From NCBI GenBank assembly GCA_009761415.1, contig QUOL01000013.1, forward strand, positions 858,501 to 922,500: a stretch of 64,000 nt of DNA, written 5' to 3'. Source of the DNA: Sarcomyxa edulis. Its lineage: Eukaryota; Basidiomycota; Agaricomycetes; Agaricales; Mycenaceae. The notes under the pieces were generated by a model. It did no database searches, had not been told where the DNA came from, and saw only the letters and a program-made list of their open reading frames with translations. This document shows positions 27,001-37,930 of the stretch, one piece after another (position 1 is the stretch's first letter; each line of letters starts with the position of its first letter). A program made the translations under genes and the position numbers.

Positions 27001-27225
27001 ACACTTCGAGTCATGCAGGGAAAGAGACCATTGCGTCCCTCGCCCGCTCGAGACCTGGATGATGAGATATGGTCTCTCGTGCAGGAATGTTGGAATCAGG
27101 CCTACAGCCAACGCCCAGCTGCGCGGCAGATAGTCCAGAGACTGTGGTCCAAATTAGACTTCCCACAGCGCGATATGCGGCCACTCACGGACCCATTGCC
27201 TACCATACCGTATAGATTTCTATGA
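24056..27225 (+). CDS. Chimeric protein: Atg13-type HORMA domain fused to a tyrosine-kinase-like protein kinase
   Basis: Twelve exons read open to one stop (24056-24184, 24244-24697, 24755-25050, 25116-25424, 25486-25538, 25618-25732, 25789-25969, 26014-26270, 26324-26503, 26560-26628, 26683-26895, 26950-27225), about 843 residues. Residues ~1-245 match the HORMA part of the Atg13 at 5.6-8.1 kb (LEIQVLLSIPELTNNQVLVY, LESWVLSFTPRY, YKHGMLLFRSLFSLLRILPA, VTYSTSPNFQLDE), with the same two intron positions; the Atg13 tail is absent. Residues ~290-550 are unrecognised apart from a REFLAWRGTEAQTLLNLVQ block often seen before agaric kinases. The kinase (~555-820) has AAGRYGEVWRG, VAIK, SREA, VHGDLKGMNILV, ADFG, GGTLRWQAPELF and CWNQAYSQRPAARQIV, so all catalytic residues are present. 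The GT-AG joins at 25050/25116 and 25969/26014 are the ones that hold the fusion together; both are in phase. Two adjacent genes remain possible but need a missed stop or start. Confidence 0.72.
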
Positions 27226-27568
27226 TGTTACTCAAATGATTACTATAGATTCCAGGCGTCTTCCCAATCAATCACAGGGCGTTCATCGCATTTCCAATGT
27301 TCCTCCAGTGTTCACTCAGAAACAAAGACAATCTCAGGCTGATTTCATATCGATTTCACCAAAGTTTCCCGCAGTATCACGCGAAAATATAGTATCTGTG
27401 TAAGCTTAGTGATCGCGATTCGGATTGAAAGCCTCTGAGTTCTGGTATAATATCGGGGGCCTGTAACCACTTGAACCGCTGGCTCAGGCGAAGGAAAAAG
27501 ATTGAATTGAGGTGATTTGGATTCGTACATGATCATTCGTACCACGCATGTCCTGATTGCATCGCAGA
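27226..27568. other. Spacer between convergent genes
   Basis: Lies between the stop of the HORMA-kinase gene and the stop of the methyltransferase gene. No coding exon recognised; expected to contain both transcript ends. Confidence 0.45.
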
Positions 27569-28770
27569 TCATATCTTCCTCGCCCATGCATATACGAAGA
27601 GCTGTTGAAGCTCGATAGAGGGATCGTTGGTCTCTGTGATGAATTCCCGTCGGAGGGCCTCGAATGCCTCAGGCGTGAAAAGGTTGTTTTCAAGAAAACT
27701 GGATCTGAAACCATCGATGATCCCAATCTGTACCTCGGCCATCATGCGACCAACTTCCGCCTCCAGAGTGCCTAGCGGGTGAGTAGGGTTGGTATTGTGA
27801 TCTATGTAAAAGAAGTATTGATACATACCTGTGGGCCACGCTCCGATGGCTAGATCAAAGCTCTTCGATTTCACGTTACTGAACAATGTACGTCCCTCGC
27901 TATCCAACGCACCCTTTAGCATGTTAACAATCAGCGGAGCAATCGACCATGACTTCTTCGCCACCTTTCCGCCCGGTGAAGCAGGATCTTCTGAGGCTGA
28001 TATGTGAGGAGAAAGGCATATCAAATGTTGCGCTTCTACCACAGCGGGATGAGCTTTCAGACTCCCTGAGAACCACTCTCCGGGTTCCGCGAATATGACA
28101 TGACCGTCTGTAAGAGATATAGCTTATGTGTAAGGTATTGTAACGGCAAATCAACGCATAGCGCACCTTTGCGAAGGACTCTGGCTATTTCTTGCAAAAG
28201 GACCTTTCTATCGTGAATCTATCTCACCGAAGTGTAAGTTTGGGACCTTGTGACGGTTGAGAAACTCACAGACGGTACCGTACGCATCTGTACGATGTCA
28301 AAAGATGATGCCACAAATGGCAAAGGTGTCTCTACATCTTGTTTAATAGGCATACCTGGCAATACATCGAGAAAACACTCACTAACGTCAGCCGTCAAGA
28401 ACCGGCAATTTCTAGGAAACGGTTCGAAGCTGTACTGCTCGCTTGGCCGAGTAAACACACAGGGCAATATGTGGAGACGTACAACTCGGGAAGTACGATA
28501 TCTACCCCGACAAGATTCGCGTTCGGGAATTCCTTTGCCATCTAGGTAGATGCATCCAAGAATGTTATAAACGACACAGTCAAAGGGCCTACCTCGATAA
28601 GCCATTGGCCGCTTCCGCAGCAGATATCCAGGATATCACTAGGACCTTTGCCTGCGTAAAAGTGAGTCTGGAGTATATGTTCACGAGATGAATATTCACC
28701 GTATCTTTCGAGAAATACTAGGCAATTGCCACCTGTTGAAGTCAGAACAACGCATGACAGGCCGCCAGTG
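27569..28770 (-). CDS. SAM-dependent methyltransferase (5' end uncertain)
   Basis: Class I methyltransferase. Motif I reads SDILDICCGSGQWLIE, followed by MAKEFPNANLVGVDI (motif II acid at the strand end), CRFLTADV, then LPFVASSFDIVQMRTVPSV in place of the usual post-II/III segment, FAEPGEWFSGSLKAHPAVVE and a C-terminal half with APLIVNMLKGALDSEGRTLF, PTGMYQYFFYIDHNTNPTHP, LGTLEAEVGRMMAEVQIGI and FVYAWARKI at the stop. About six exons. Basidiomycete genomes hold many such enzymes, often near secondary metabolite genes; no biosynthetic cluster is visible here, so the substrate is unknown. The upstream exon is only partly resolved (CLVFLERYGKGPSDILD), so the true start may lie up to ~200 bp further out. 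Confidence 0.68.
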
Positions 28771-29286
28771 CGTTACAGCGAACCCACCAGACGCTGACTT
28801 GACTGCCTGATGTTGTAGATTGAGATGCCTGGTGCCACAGAATTATTCCTGATAACGATGAATTGATTGCAAAGGAATCGGTACAAATTCAATCTTGTAG
28901 TAGATGTAAAGAATGTGCATGCGCCTACGGGAGACCGTAATTACTTCCACGGCCGTGAAGCTTTCGTCCTTGGACCTCAAGCTCTGCATCAGTCGCGGAT
29001 TCGGAATCCATGACCAAGAAGATATCGAGATCGTCGTTTGGGAAGCCTAAGCTGACTATAGAGTGGGATAACGCTGGAGAGTAGGGCCTGACTATCCTCG
29101 TAGTCTACAATGTACATAGTACGAATCTTCGTCAGTTTTGGCGCGTCGAGCGGAGTCTGAACTACTCAATCTCCGCACATGTTGGGTTGCATGGGCCCCC
29201 GCTTCTGATTGGGTAAAGTCTTCTTCATGATCTTACAAGTTCGATGCCTTCATCATCGCTCCTCCGCCACAGATGAAGCGCAAAAG

Positions 29287-29294
29287 TATATAAA
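29287..29294 (+). promoter_or_regulatory. TATA box 14 bp before the first ATG of the hemerythrin-like gene
   Basis: TATATAAA ends 13 bases before the ATG at 29308. A TATA box normally directs transcription to begin about 30 bp downstream, which would put the mRNA start inside the first 30 codons and make the ATG at 29407 the first usable one. Confidence 0.5.
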
Positions 29295-29307
29295 CCCCTA
29301 AGACGAC

Positions 29308-30185
29308 ATGTTTCTCCGAACGTTCATCTCACGAACATCCCCCCGGTCATTCCCCTCACCAACATCCGTCTACGCCACAAAAATATCCAGGAATTATCAA
29401 CGAGCAATGTCTACCACGCACAAAACTCTCACCGAAGCCATCAAGGAAGATCATCAAGAGGTTTGGAACAAAAAAAAATTTGACCAGAGTGGCATTTTTC
29501 GACTGAACTCATGCGTATTTAGATGTACGACTACCACGACCAGTATATCAAAGCCATCGGAAATACCGACGCACAAGAACGCTGGGCTCGTCAGCTGACC
29601 TGGGAGATCGCGAGACATGCAGTGGGTGAGGAGATCGTCGTGTACCCACTCATGGAGAAGCATTTGGGGGAGAAGGGTGTCGAGCAAGCGGATCATGACC
29701 GTGCGGAACATCAAGTATGTGGTACCGTCGAAAATATCAGTTCTTTATGTCAGGTCACTCATGCGTGCCATAAGATGTGAAAAACATGCTCTACGAGCTC
29801 GAATCGCTGACCCCTGGGACGACTGAGTATCACGAGAAGATCACGAAAATCATGGAGCACCTGCACCACCACAACGATGAGGAGGAGAATGAAGATCTCC
29901 CATTATTGGAACCTGCTATCGGAGCGGATGGAAGTAAAGAAGCAGCCGCGCAATTCAAGAGGACCAAGAAATTTGTGCCGACACGGTGAGGCTCCGTTTA
30001 AAAACCGCATATATATACATAATTGATGTTTTATCTCTAGGGCTCACCCTTCTGCTCCGAACCAGCCCCCGTTCGAGACGTTCGTGGGTTTCCTCGCTGC
30101 ACCGCTTGACAAAGACGTGTTCGCAAAATTCCCGACCGAGGAGATGAAAGAAGAGATGAAAGAGGATATCGATGCGAAAAATTAG
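29308..30185 (+). CDS. Hemerythrin-like (HHE cation-binding) protein
   Basis: The four-helix HHE fold is expected to bind iron through His, Glu and Asp. Visible candidates are EDHQE (exon 1), YDYHDQY, ARHAVGEEIVVYPLMEKHL, DHDRAEHQ and MEHLHHHNDEEENEDLPLLE. The tail reads AHPSAPNQPPFETFVGFLAA and EEMKEEMKEDIDAKN*. From the ATG at 29308 the N-terminus is Arg/Ser-rich without acids (MFLRTFISRTSPRSFPSP), like a mitochondrial presequence; from the ATG at 29407 it is MSTTHKTLTEAIKEDHQE with no presequence. The first intron starts 29461 and ends at 29521. The exon 2/3 join near 29714-29777 is not clean: the obvious GTATGT donor gives a stop, whereas a GTGGTA donor four bases later keeps frame. A partial inverted paralogue lies at 63.8-64.0 kb. 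Confidence 0.82.
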
Positions 30186-30310
30186 TTTCGATGTCCATGA
30201 CCTATCCGCAGCTGTAATTGTAGTCTTACTGTACAAGTGCCCAAGAATGATAATGCCTCCGAGGTCGCGTTCGATGACATCAGTTTCTGGACGCGTCTCG
30301 ATCACGTGCC
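30030..30310 (+). repeat. Left arm of an inverted duplication (last exon of the hemerythrin gene plus 3' flank)
   Basis: The sequence from the last exon (AHPSAPNQ..) through about 120 bp of 3' flank, including a block around ATAATGCCTCCGAGGTC and ACGCGTCTCGATCACGTG, recurs in reverse complement at about 63690-63965. Identity is high but not complete; the right copy has two extra codons (DKLKDV against DKDV). Confidence 0.85.
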
Positions 30311-31027
30311 ATTTATTTGTTATCGGGCACGAGTGCTCCCGAAGACAGCGAAGCGGCCTTCACAAGATGAGATGAGTAAGACCACGACTGTATCATATGT
30401 ATTTTTCAAGTTGACAAGAGAAACATCGCACTACATATATCCTGACACGGGCACAAAAAACGGTTCACCAAGAGGAAGAAAAGGAAAAGGGGAAAGGGGA
30501 AGGGGGATGAGAAAGGGACCCCAGCAAGGGAGGGATAAGAAAGAAGAACAAGAACAAGAACAAGTAAGGGATAAAAGATGAAAGCTGAAGAAAGAATGAA
30601 TGAGAAGGATGAAGGAGGGGAAGTAATGTACGACAAATGACGGGGAGGAAGCCTAGGAGGAAGAGGTACAACCAATACTAGATACAACAACACCTATATG
30701 ATGGGGGAGTATCATGATCAAGGATGTTCGTGCCGCACAAATACGCATACAATACAGGAATGGAACAATTTAAGGGGAGAATATAAGGTGTGAGGGGCAA
30801 GGTGTAAAGTTGAAGTGGCTAGCAAATATAGATGAGGAACGATGAATAAAAAAAAGGCTCTTTGGAAGATAGACGATAGCGATTCAGGACATGTTTTATA
30901 TGGCTTGGATCGGATGATTGGAGAATCGAATCCATCCATCCTATCCGTGGGTCTGCGGCGTTGACAATGTGCGAGTGAGTGGGACGGGACAGCTACGTAA
31001 TTTCATGATCGATTTGTTTATATAGAA
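30311..31027. other. Intergenic region with purine-rich low complexity
   Basis: From about 30460 to 30660 the + strand is a run of A/G-rich sequence (AAGGGGAAAGGGG type, then GAACAAGAACAAG repeats). No gene recognised. The right end holds the 3' UTR of the HMGN-like gene. Confidence 0.5.
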
Positions 31028-31874
31028 TCAAGTCTGAAAAAAGCATCATCCTGTTAGAATGCAATTGAGATGTAGATGGAAAAAAGGCACAAACAGCAGG
31101 TTCTGCTGGGGCTTCAGTAGCAGCGGCCTCGGCCTCAGCCTCTGGCTCCTCAACAATCGTCTCATCAACAGTGGCACTAGCAGCAGCAGCAGGCTCTTGT
31201 CCCTCGACCTATCGATAAAAGATAAAAACTCCGATTAACCATCTTTCCAACGACAAGAAAAAGGACGTTGGAGAAAAGGGTCTCGATGGCAAAAAAAAGG
31301 AGAGATAAAAAGCAAACGATTTTTTTCTCGAAAAACGAACCTTGGAAGCAGGTTTCTTGGAGCCCGCTCTTGAAGCGGGTTTCTTGGTGGCAGCGGTGGT
31401 AGAAGGTGGCTTTGCGGATGCAGCCCGGGATGCAGGCTTCACAGACGCCTTGGAAGAGGGCTTGGATGCGGCCTTTGACGCCGGTTTAGCGGCGGCGGCA
31501 GCCTTGGAGGCAGGTTTAGCTGCTGCTGCTGCTGCCTTCGAAGCAGGCTTAGCCTGTGCCACGACGACGTTAGCCTACAGAAAAAAATAACAGGTTGTAG
31601 ATGTTACCTTCTTAGAGGGGGGAGGTTTGGCCGCATCCGCATCGCCCTCGGCCTCTGCGCCGTTTGTCTCGTCTGCGCTCTTGCGTTTTCTGCCTCGAGC
31701 AGCCTTGGGTTTCTCCTCTTTGTCTTCACCTTCTTTCTCGACCTTGTCAGCCTTTTTGGCTCTAGGTTTCGCAGGTGCTTTCTTGACCACCGGTTCGGGC
31801 TTTGGCTGGTCCTTGATACGGGTGGAGCGGCGGGGCTCGGCGGCTCCTTCTGTTGCGGCAGCTTTACGAGGCAT
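31028..31874 (-). CDS. HMGN-like basic chromatin protein with KPASKA repeats
   Basis: The N-terminus is MPRKAAATEGAAEPRRSTRI followed by KDQPKPEPVVKKAPAKPRAK. RRSTRI followed by Pro/Lys-rich sequence resembles the nucleosome-binding motif of HMGN proteins (RRSARL core). An acidic-basic linker (KEEKPKAARGRKRKSADETN, with an AT-hook-like RGRKRK) leads, after an intron ending TCTGTAG, to about eight Ala/Lys repeats of the KPASKA type, then an acidic C-terminus (VEGQEPAAAASATVDETIVE). A further small intron joining EPA to a stop at 31028 is my inference; without it the frame runs on past CAFF. Composition points to a nuclear, DNA- or nucleosome-binding role. Histone H1 is an alternative, but no winged-helix globular domain is visible. 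Confidence 0.6.
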
Positions 31875-32457
31875 TTGTGAATGTAGAAGGTGGTTTGGAG
31901 AAAAAAAGCGGAGAGGCTTGAGGTGGATTGAGGGAAAGGGGGAGAGACGCGAAATTGGGAGAGGAAAGGGCTGGATAAATTAGAGTTCAAAACTGAGTCC
32001 GTTTACCGCACCCACACCGTGGGTATTCAATATCACGTGAACCCTGTCGCGTCGCGTAAACATCGACAACTAACAGCAACTAACGCGACCACATGGCGCA
32101 GTGCGATCTGTGATTTATCAGAGATTAGAGAGCGAGGTAGTACAGCAGAAAATACCTTACAAAGTGAAGTGAAATAGCTCATCGGATTCGTCATCATCCA
32201 AATGCCATGCTATTCTCTGGGAACAATAGTTGGTTGATAGAAAAGAGGAGGATATATTGAGGATGTGTTTATTTGATCCCCAAAAAGGCTGACCACAGTG
32301 CTAAGGGAGTATATATACATGGCTATGGGCCTATGTACACCAATCAAGTTACAGCCCTCTTTCCCGATGAAGTTCCCAATCACCCGGTGAAGTTGGAGCA
32401 CTCATCTTCCCTCGCTGTTCCTCAATCGAGACTATGCAAGATATTACGAAAAATATC
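31875..32457. other. Intergenic region
   Basis: Upstream region of the HMGN-like gene (-) and 3' flank of the Ser-rich protein (-). No gene recognised. Confidence 0.45.
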
Positions 32458-33684
32458 TCATGAACGCCACCCTTCATACCCTCTCCTCGTCGACCATATT
32501 TTCGTTTCCGAAAGACTTGGATGCGGGGAAAGATTTCTCGAAGATGAAGAAGGCGATGAAGAAGACGAAGATGAAGACCGGTACGACGAGGAAGGCGAAG
32601 GCGGGTACGAGGACGATTCATCACTGCCAAAATCGTCTTCCCATCCAGAGACCCAATCCTCACCCTGTTTGCTAGTAGTTTTCCCACATACTATCCCATT
32701 CCCATGCTCATCAGGACACTCGACGATCGCAGCGAGTTCCTGTTTTTCGAAACGTACGCCTACACGCGGGGCACGATGTGGAGATGGGAATATCAGGGAA
32801 TCGCGATGGGAGAGACTGCGTTTGTGGGATGATGATGAGGAAGATCTTCTGAGACTCGGTATTGGGATTGGAGTAACTGGTAGAGGTGGTATAGGTGCCA
32901 GTGGAAGTGCTTTTTCTCCTCTTACGTTCGCGCGCCCGGATTTCTCTTCCTCGTCTGCGTCACCATCCTTGTGCGAAGGGAAAACAAGGTATGAAGGAAC
33001 ACCGTCACCTAATTTCCTCCTCAGACGATCCATCTTGGCCAAACGGGCTTTGGGACTTGATTCGGTATGTATGGCAAATGAAGGTGCAGATGGGGATGTA
33101 AGAGAGTCTCGAGAGTTGTTCCCCGGTGTCAATGTGAACGATGTATGGGAGGCAAATAGAGTCGGTGGAGGAGAGAGGGGTGAAGCAGGGATCGTCGGGA
33201 GTTGGCCAGATGACGAAGATTTGAAACCGGATGGGAAAGCGAGTTTGAGGACGGGTGGCTTCGTTTTGATCTTCTTGGTATTAGTACTGTAAGATGAAGA
33301 CCTTCGCGGCCAGGTCTTGGCAGAGTTCAAAGAGGACGAGGAGATAGAGGAAGAATTCGATCGTATACGCTCAAGTGATGAGGTTTGTAAGCTGGAGGTG
33401 GTAGATATGGACTCCATAGATGATCTAGCAGAGTAAGAATCGGGCTCTCGATCCTTGAACGGGAGTAGTACTGCGGCTACCATAGTGTGAGTTTAGAGCA
33501 ATAATAGAGGCCTGAACGGTGACATACCTGAGGGACTTTCGTCACTGAATTGAGGCGTGCTTCCAAGAACTCGTGCGAGCTTGTTCGTCGAGCGTAAAAG
33601 CTGAGAACGCTGTTGAGGTGTTAGCGTGTTCGTGGTTGGCGGAGGGGCTGGGAAGATGATCGTGAAAGTCGGTGCAGAAACCAT
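32458..33684 (-). CDS. Uncharacterised Ser-rich basidiomycete protein
   Basis: Two exons. Exon 1 encodes VSAPTFTIIFPAPPPTTNTL then TPQQRSQLLRSTNKLARVLG, a conserved N-terminal block I have met in basidiomycete hypothetical proteins. It splices in phase 1 (ESPS|AAVLLPFKDREPD) to a long low-complexity exon rich in Ser, Pro and Arg (RSNSSSISSSSLNSAKTWPR, KARLAKMDRLRRKLGDGVPS, EDWVSGWEDDF). No transmembrane segment, signal peptide or catalytic motif is visible. The pattern is that of a disordered regulatory or scaffold protein. I do not recognise a function. Confidence 0.65.
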
Positions 33685-34603
33685 TGGATTGAAATAGCAA
33701 GATGTTATTAGATTAGTATGGATCGTCAGAGGAAGTCAGGGCGAGCCAAAATAGTAGGACGTTAATGCGTGAGGGTACTCCAGAGACCCGAATTAATTGC
33801 CAGTGGTTGGTTGGGGGATCAGAGCCTCGTGTTCCTTCGAGGTACTTATACATAGTACTCTTACTGAAACAAAAGAGAGGACTGTCCGAGGGTGAGTGTC
33901 ATGGCCTTTGCTTCGCGCGATACTACACAATAAGTTAATGCGGCGTGAAAGCTCCGAGTTCAATCGCAATTGTCAACAACATCGACAGTAGTCACATTGC
34001 CAGTGGATCCATAGGCCAGGCTATTCTGAGAAGTGGGTTCCGGTCCCCAGTTTAATTGTGGAGGAGTTCTGGGACCTGCATTGAAAGACAATAACATGGG
34101 AAGAAGAAGACATCATTTGATCGGATCCCCCGGATGTCTTCCTCTTATAGAAATACCAGTTCACGCCTCGATATCTCCTTGAGGACGTCCTTGCCCCTGG
34201 CGGCTATCAGAGCAGAGGAACCTGCCACACCCATACCATCATAGAAGAGTTCATGATCATAGGTCAGAAGCGCAGTGTAAGTCTGAACGAATCATAGCGT
34301 GCGTTAGCGTGTTAAAGATAGCTATAGACGAAAGGAGGCCTGCCCAAGTAAGTGGGTTAACGAAGAAAGGCCACCAAAGTGTAAGAAGTAAGTGTGTAGT
34401 CGAGTAATGAACGTAGTACGTACTTCAATAAATAAGACATACGCAAGGAATAGGAAGAAAAAACCCAAGGAGAACGGTATATATAAAAGAAGGATATCGA
34501 TATCTCGGTTTTTCTGGAAATAAGAAGAGAATAAGTGGATAAGTTTGTGCCATTTGAGATATGGATTTATTAATCAGCTGGTGTGGGAGAAGAGGATGTT
34601 GAA
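33685..34603. other. Intergenic region, no gene seen
   Basis: Upstream of the Ser-rich protein and downstream of the membrane protein gene (both -). AT-rich in its right half. No exon recognised on either strand. Confidence 0.45.
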
Positions 34604-36062
34604 TCACTCTGCGGTGTAGACTGGGGGAAGATCGACAGCTAATGTAGGATCGACAGCACGGACGCCGCTGTCCGTATGCTGGCGTAGCTGTGGTTGAACG
34701 TTGGGGTCGTAAGAAAGTACTACTTCGTGCTGTTGCCGTTTTAGATCTGCGATAGAGTCTCCGTGTCCATTGGTGCTATACGTCCCGTGTCCAGCATTAC
34801 TTCCGCTGTAAGTTGATGGAGCTCCGTATGCTGGAACAGGGCGTTCAGAGATCGAGTTGCCGCCGACGGAAGCATTGCCGGGTTGGAGAAGAGGAGCGTT
34901 GGAGTAGTAACTTGATTGAGCTGAATTTGGAGGAGCAGCGCCTGGAGGCAGGAATGGTTGAGCAGAGGATGGAGATGGGAATCCTGTAAATGATGTGGGT
35001 GATAAAGATAAGCGCCCAGATTAATCTTACTATAAGACAAGAGAAATTGAAACGTAAACATACCTTGGGGCGGTATGTCAGAGTAAGGTTTGATCTCCAA
35101 AGCCTGGGCATGCATCTCATGGTCTTTCTTTGCACGGCGACGGCGACGACAGAGTAGGAATAGTGCAATGATGATAGCAATAAGAGCCAGTCCACCAACA
35201 ACGCCACCGACTATAGCACCGATGTTCGTTTTTGAGTGATGCGGATGATTGCCGTTATTGTCACTGATGGTGCTAGTAGAGGCGATCTGAGACGCTGCCG
35301 TCCCTGTCCCTGTTCCTGACGTCCCTACTAAATCTGTCGTTGAGGTCGCGACTGCTGTCGTCGTTCCCGATGTCGTTAATGCGGTCGTTGGAGATGAAGA
35401 TGTGGCTGATAGAGTTTGTGTGGCCGATGAGTGAGACACAGCCGGTGCTGCCGATGTCGATGAAACGGATGTACTGCTGGCACTGGCTTCGTACGTGAAG
35501 TAATCAAACCATATAGTCCCCTCGCCATCTCCGTCACCAGAATTCACTTTCGTTACGGTCACGACCAAAGTACTACAGACAGTTGAGGTAAGTTGACCAA
35601 CAAAACGATGATAAGTGGGGAGGAAACGTGCTGATGTCCACCTGAAAGCACAGACGAGCTCCAAAACCTATTCCACGAGTCGCAAATGATAGGGTTAATT
35701 CATGATCATGCCAGTGAAATATGTGCTACTGACAGTTGCTTGTACGTATCTCCGCTACCTGCGGGCGAAACGACGCTTGCAGCTGAACCTCCATCTATGG
35801 TGTACGTTGTGGTGACGCCAGCGGAAGTCGAGTCGAGGGTACCATAGACAGATACCTTGGTTCCTGTTCATGACAACGAACCTAAACACGAGGTATACAT
35901 GAACAACATTTATGCTCACCAGTAAATGAGAAGGTCAAAGAGTCGCCGGGCGAAGTGGTACTGGATACAGTCCCAGCATTTTCGTGAGAGGTCCCACCTA
36001 CTGACCAACTGCCGGTATGTACGACACTCGAATCCTGGTCGTCGACGGTGACTGTAGACATG
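34604..36062 (-). CDS. Single-pass membrane protein with extracellular beta-sandwich-like domain
   Basis: The visible N-terminal part (STVTVDDQDSSVVHTGSWSV, GTVSSTTSPGDSLTFSFTG, KVSVYGTLDSTSAG, TTTYTIDGGS) is the type of beta-rich ectodomain common in Agaricomycete surface proteins. A long Ser/Thr/Ala stalk follows (SASSTSVSSTSAAPAVSHSS), probably O-glycosylated, then one transmembrane helix (IGAIVGGVVGGLALIAIIIA) with a stop-transfer RRRRR, and a Pro/Ser cytosolic tail ending in PPVYTAE*. Several introns. The 5' end is unclear: just upstream an in-frame hydrophobic stretch (FWALLLLSSSFYLMS) looks like a signal peptide but lacks an ATG before a stop, so a further 5' exon is likely. Ligand unknown. 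Confidence 0.65.
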
Positions 36063-36486
36063 AGGTAGAAGGAAGAGGAGAGAAGGAGGAGCGCCCAGAA
36101 AGGCCTTGCAAAGAGAGTGAGGTGTTAATGTCAATGTTTAATGTTAGTGTTAATGCCAGAAAGGCAAGCTCGCCTATCCCCAAGGTGAACCCTCGTAATT
36201 CAAATAGTGTAAGACCCTGGAAAAAAAACATGCCCACCCGATCGTTTCATGACAAGGCTCAATTCGACATGTTCTGCTGCTGGCTGGCTTTGCAGTATGC
36301 TGCGAGCAGGTTTTAACGCGTAGTGTATGCATTAACCGACAGAAATACGTTCGAAGACTGGCAATAATTGTGAGGATCGAAGCATGGATTCTTCACGATC
36401 GCGTCGAAGCCATATGAGGAGATGCCGAGTCTGGATGCCGAACAGATGCCAAGCACGTTTTATGTGGCTGTGCAACCATACTCAAG

Positions 36487-37930
36487 ATGTTCTTTGATCT
36501 GAACGTACCAATCTCGACATTTATCCCCACAAATCCTACCCAATCCCAGTCGAAAAAAGGTAAAGGAAAGCAAACTCAAGCACCCAATGTCGTATCGTAC
36601 ACCCCAGCACAGATTAACGCCATCGAGGCACGTGTAACGCTGCTCGTTCACCGTAAGTTCCACCATTACATCTATTTACACGTTACTTTCCTATCAAATA
36701 CCACAGTGGGATACACGATAATTGCTTTCAACCAAACTGTCCACAAGAAAATCGATCCAAAGACGCACATCAACGTCCTCGATGGCTTACTTCTCCAATT
36801 GAAGAAACGACCTGGTATCGCGTTTCTCAAACGCTTGACGATCATTCTAGACCAAGACAGCGAGAAAGGTTTCGGTCTTGTAAGTTGGAGTCCTCACATC
36901 CTCTCTCCACTTATTCATCCATCGGTTCTTCTTTGCAGACAAACGCCAACGCGCCCTTTCTAAATCCATACGACCTCATCGCTCTCACACCAACGACAGC
37001 CGCCACCTTCTCTCTCGCATGTCTAACCCACAGCCTCCCATCACCACTGACAGCCCACATAATAGCCCTCCCCTTGACCTGCCCCCGACTTCCTTACCAC
37101 CTAAAACACACCCTCATCCGCACCGCCATCAAAAACGGCGCGGTCTTCGAAATCAACTACGTCGGTGCCCTTGGTGGGGAGAACGAAGAGATTCTCGTCG
37201 AGGCAGATGCGGCGGAGAACGGGCCTAGTGCTAAGCGCAATTGGTGGGCGGCAGGGAGAGAACTGACGCGTGTGACGAAAGGGAAGGGACTCATTGTCAG
37301 TGGTGGCGTTGTTGCAGAAGCGGATCTTAGGGCACCGAGAGATGTAGGGAATCTGTGAGTTACCTTACTAGTACTATCCTTGGAGATATGAGATACTGAA
37401 CAGGCATCACAGCATAGCATTACTCGGCCTAGCGCAAGATGCTGCTCATGCATCGTCTACGAAGACGCCGAAATCCCTCGTGCTTCGTGCTCGTACGTAG
37501 TCGCGGCTTGTATTTCCTCCTCCATGCTCATCATAGCAACGTTCCAGAAACACGAAAAACATTCCGCGCAGTACTCTCAGAACCACGGATCGTCATTCCT
37601 GAATCGACATCTCCTCCTGACGCTGCGGCCGCGGAATCTACTCTCCAGAAATCAAATTCTACCCCCGAATCAACGGAACCAGGAACTGCTCCACCAACCA
37701 GGACGGAAGATCCACTTCCCACCGCTGGACAATCCACAGCTACACTTCCATCGCCTGCTTCCGCTACTAAAAAACGTCCGCGCGACGACGAGAATGAGAA
37801 CGACGCCGTAGACGGAGCTGGAGTTGAGGGTGGAGATAAGGATTTGCCTACAGCTGTGCAAAGGAAGGAGGTCGGTGAGAAGGAGAAGGAAAAGGTACCG
37901 CGTAAGAAGAAGAGAAGGAACAATAAATAG
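36487..37930 (+). CDS. RPP1: RNase P/MRP subunit p30, Rpp1 (copy A)
   Basis: Protein subunit of nuclear RNase P and RNase MRP (tRNA and rRNA processing). The start MFFDLNVPISTFIPTNPTQS leads into the family's PHP-like TIM barrel: LGYTIIAFNQTVHKKI, RLTIILDQDSEKGFGL, NPYDLIALTPTTAATFSLAC, FEINYVGALGG and KGLIVSGGVVAEADLRAPRD. After two more splices comes a disordered tail (KKRPRDDENENDAVDG, ending KVPRKKKRRNNK). Five exons: LLVH|LGYT (phase 1), FGL|TNANA (phase 0), the split Leu codon after DVGN, and LVLRART|NVPETRKTF all restore frame. The gene is intact and about 97% identical to the copy at 51.2 kb. RPP1 is normally single-copy and essential, so two intact copies are unusual. Confidence 0.9.

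Noticed and set aside
30406..30693. Hydrophobic frames (-) in the purine-rich region as membrane proteins
   Set aside because: Same cause: A/G-rich repeats give Phe/Leu/Ser/Pro on the complement in all frames.
32273..33292. 339-codon open frame (+) antisense to the Ser-rich gene
   Set aside because: The - strand frame has a better start, a valid intron and a conserved N-terminal block; the + frame is its shadow.
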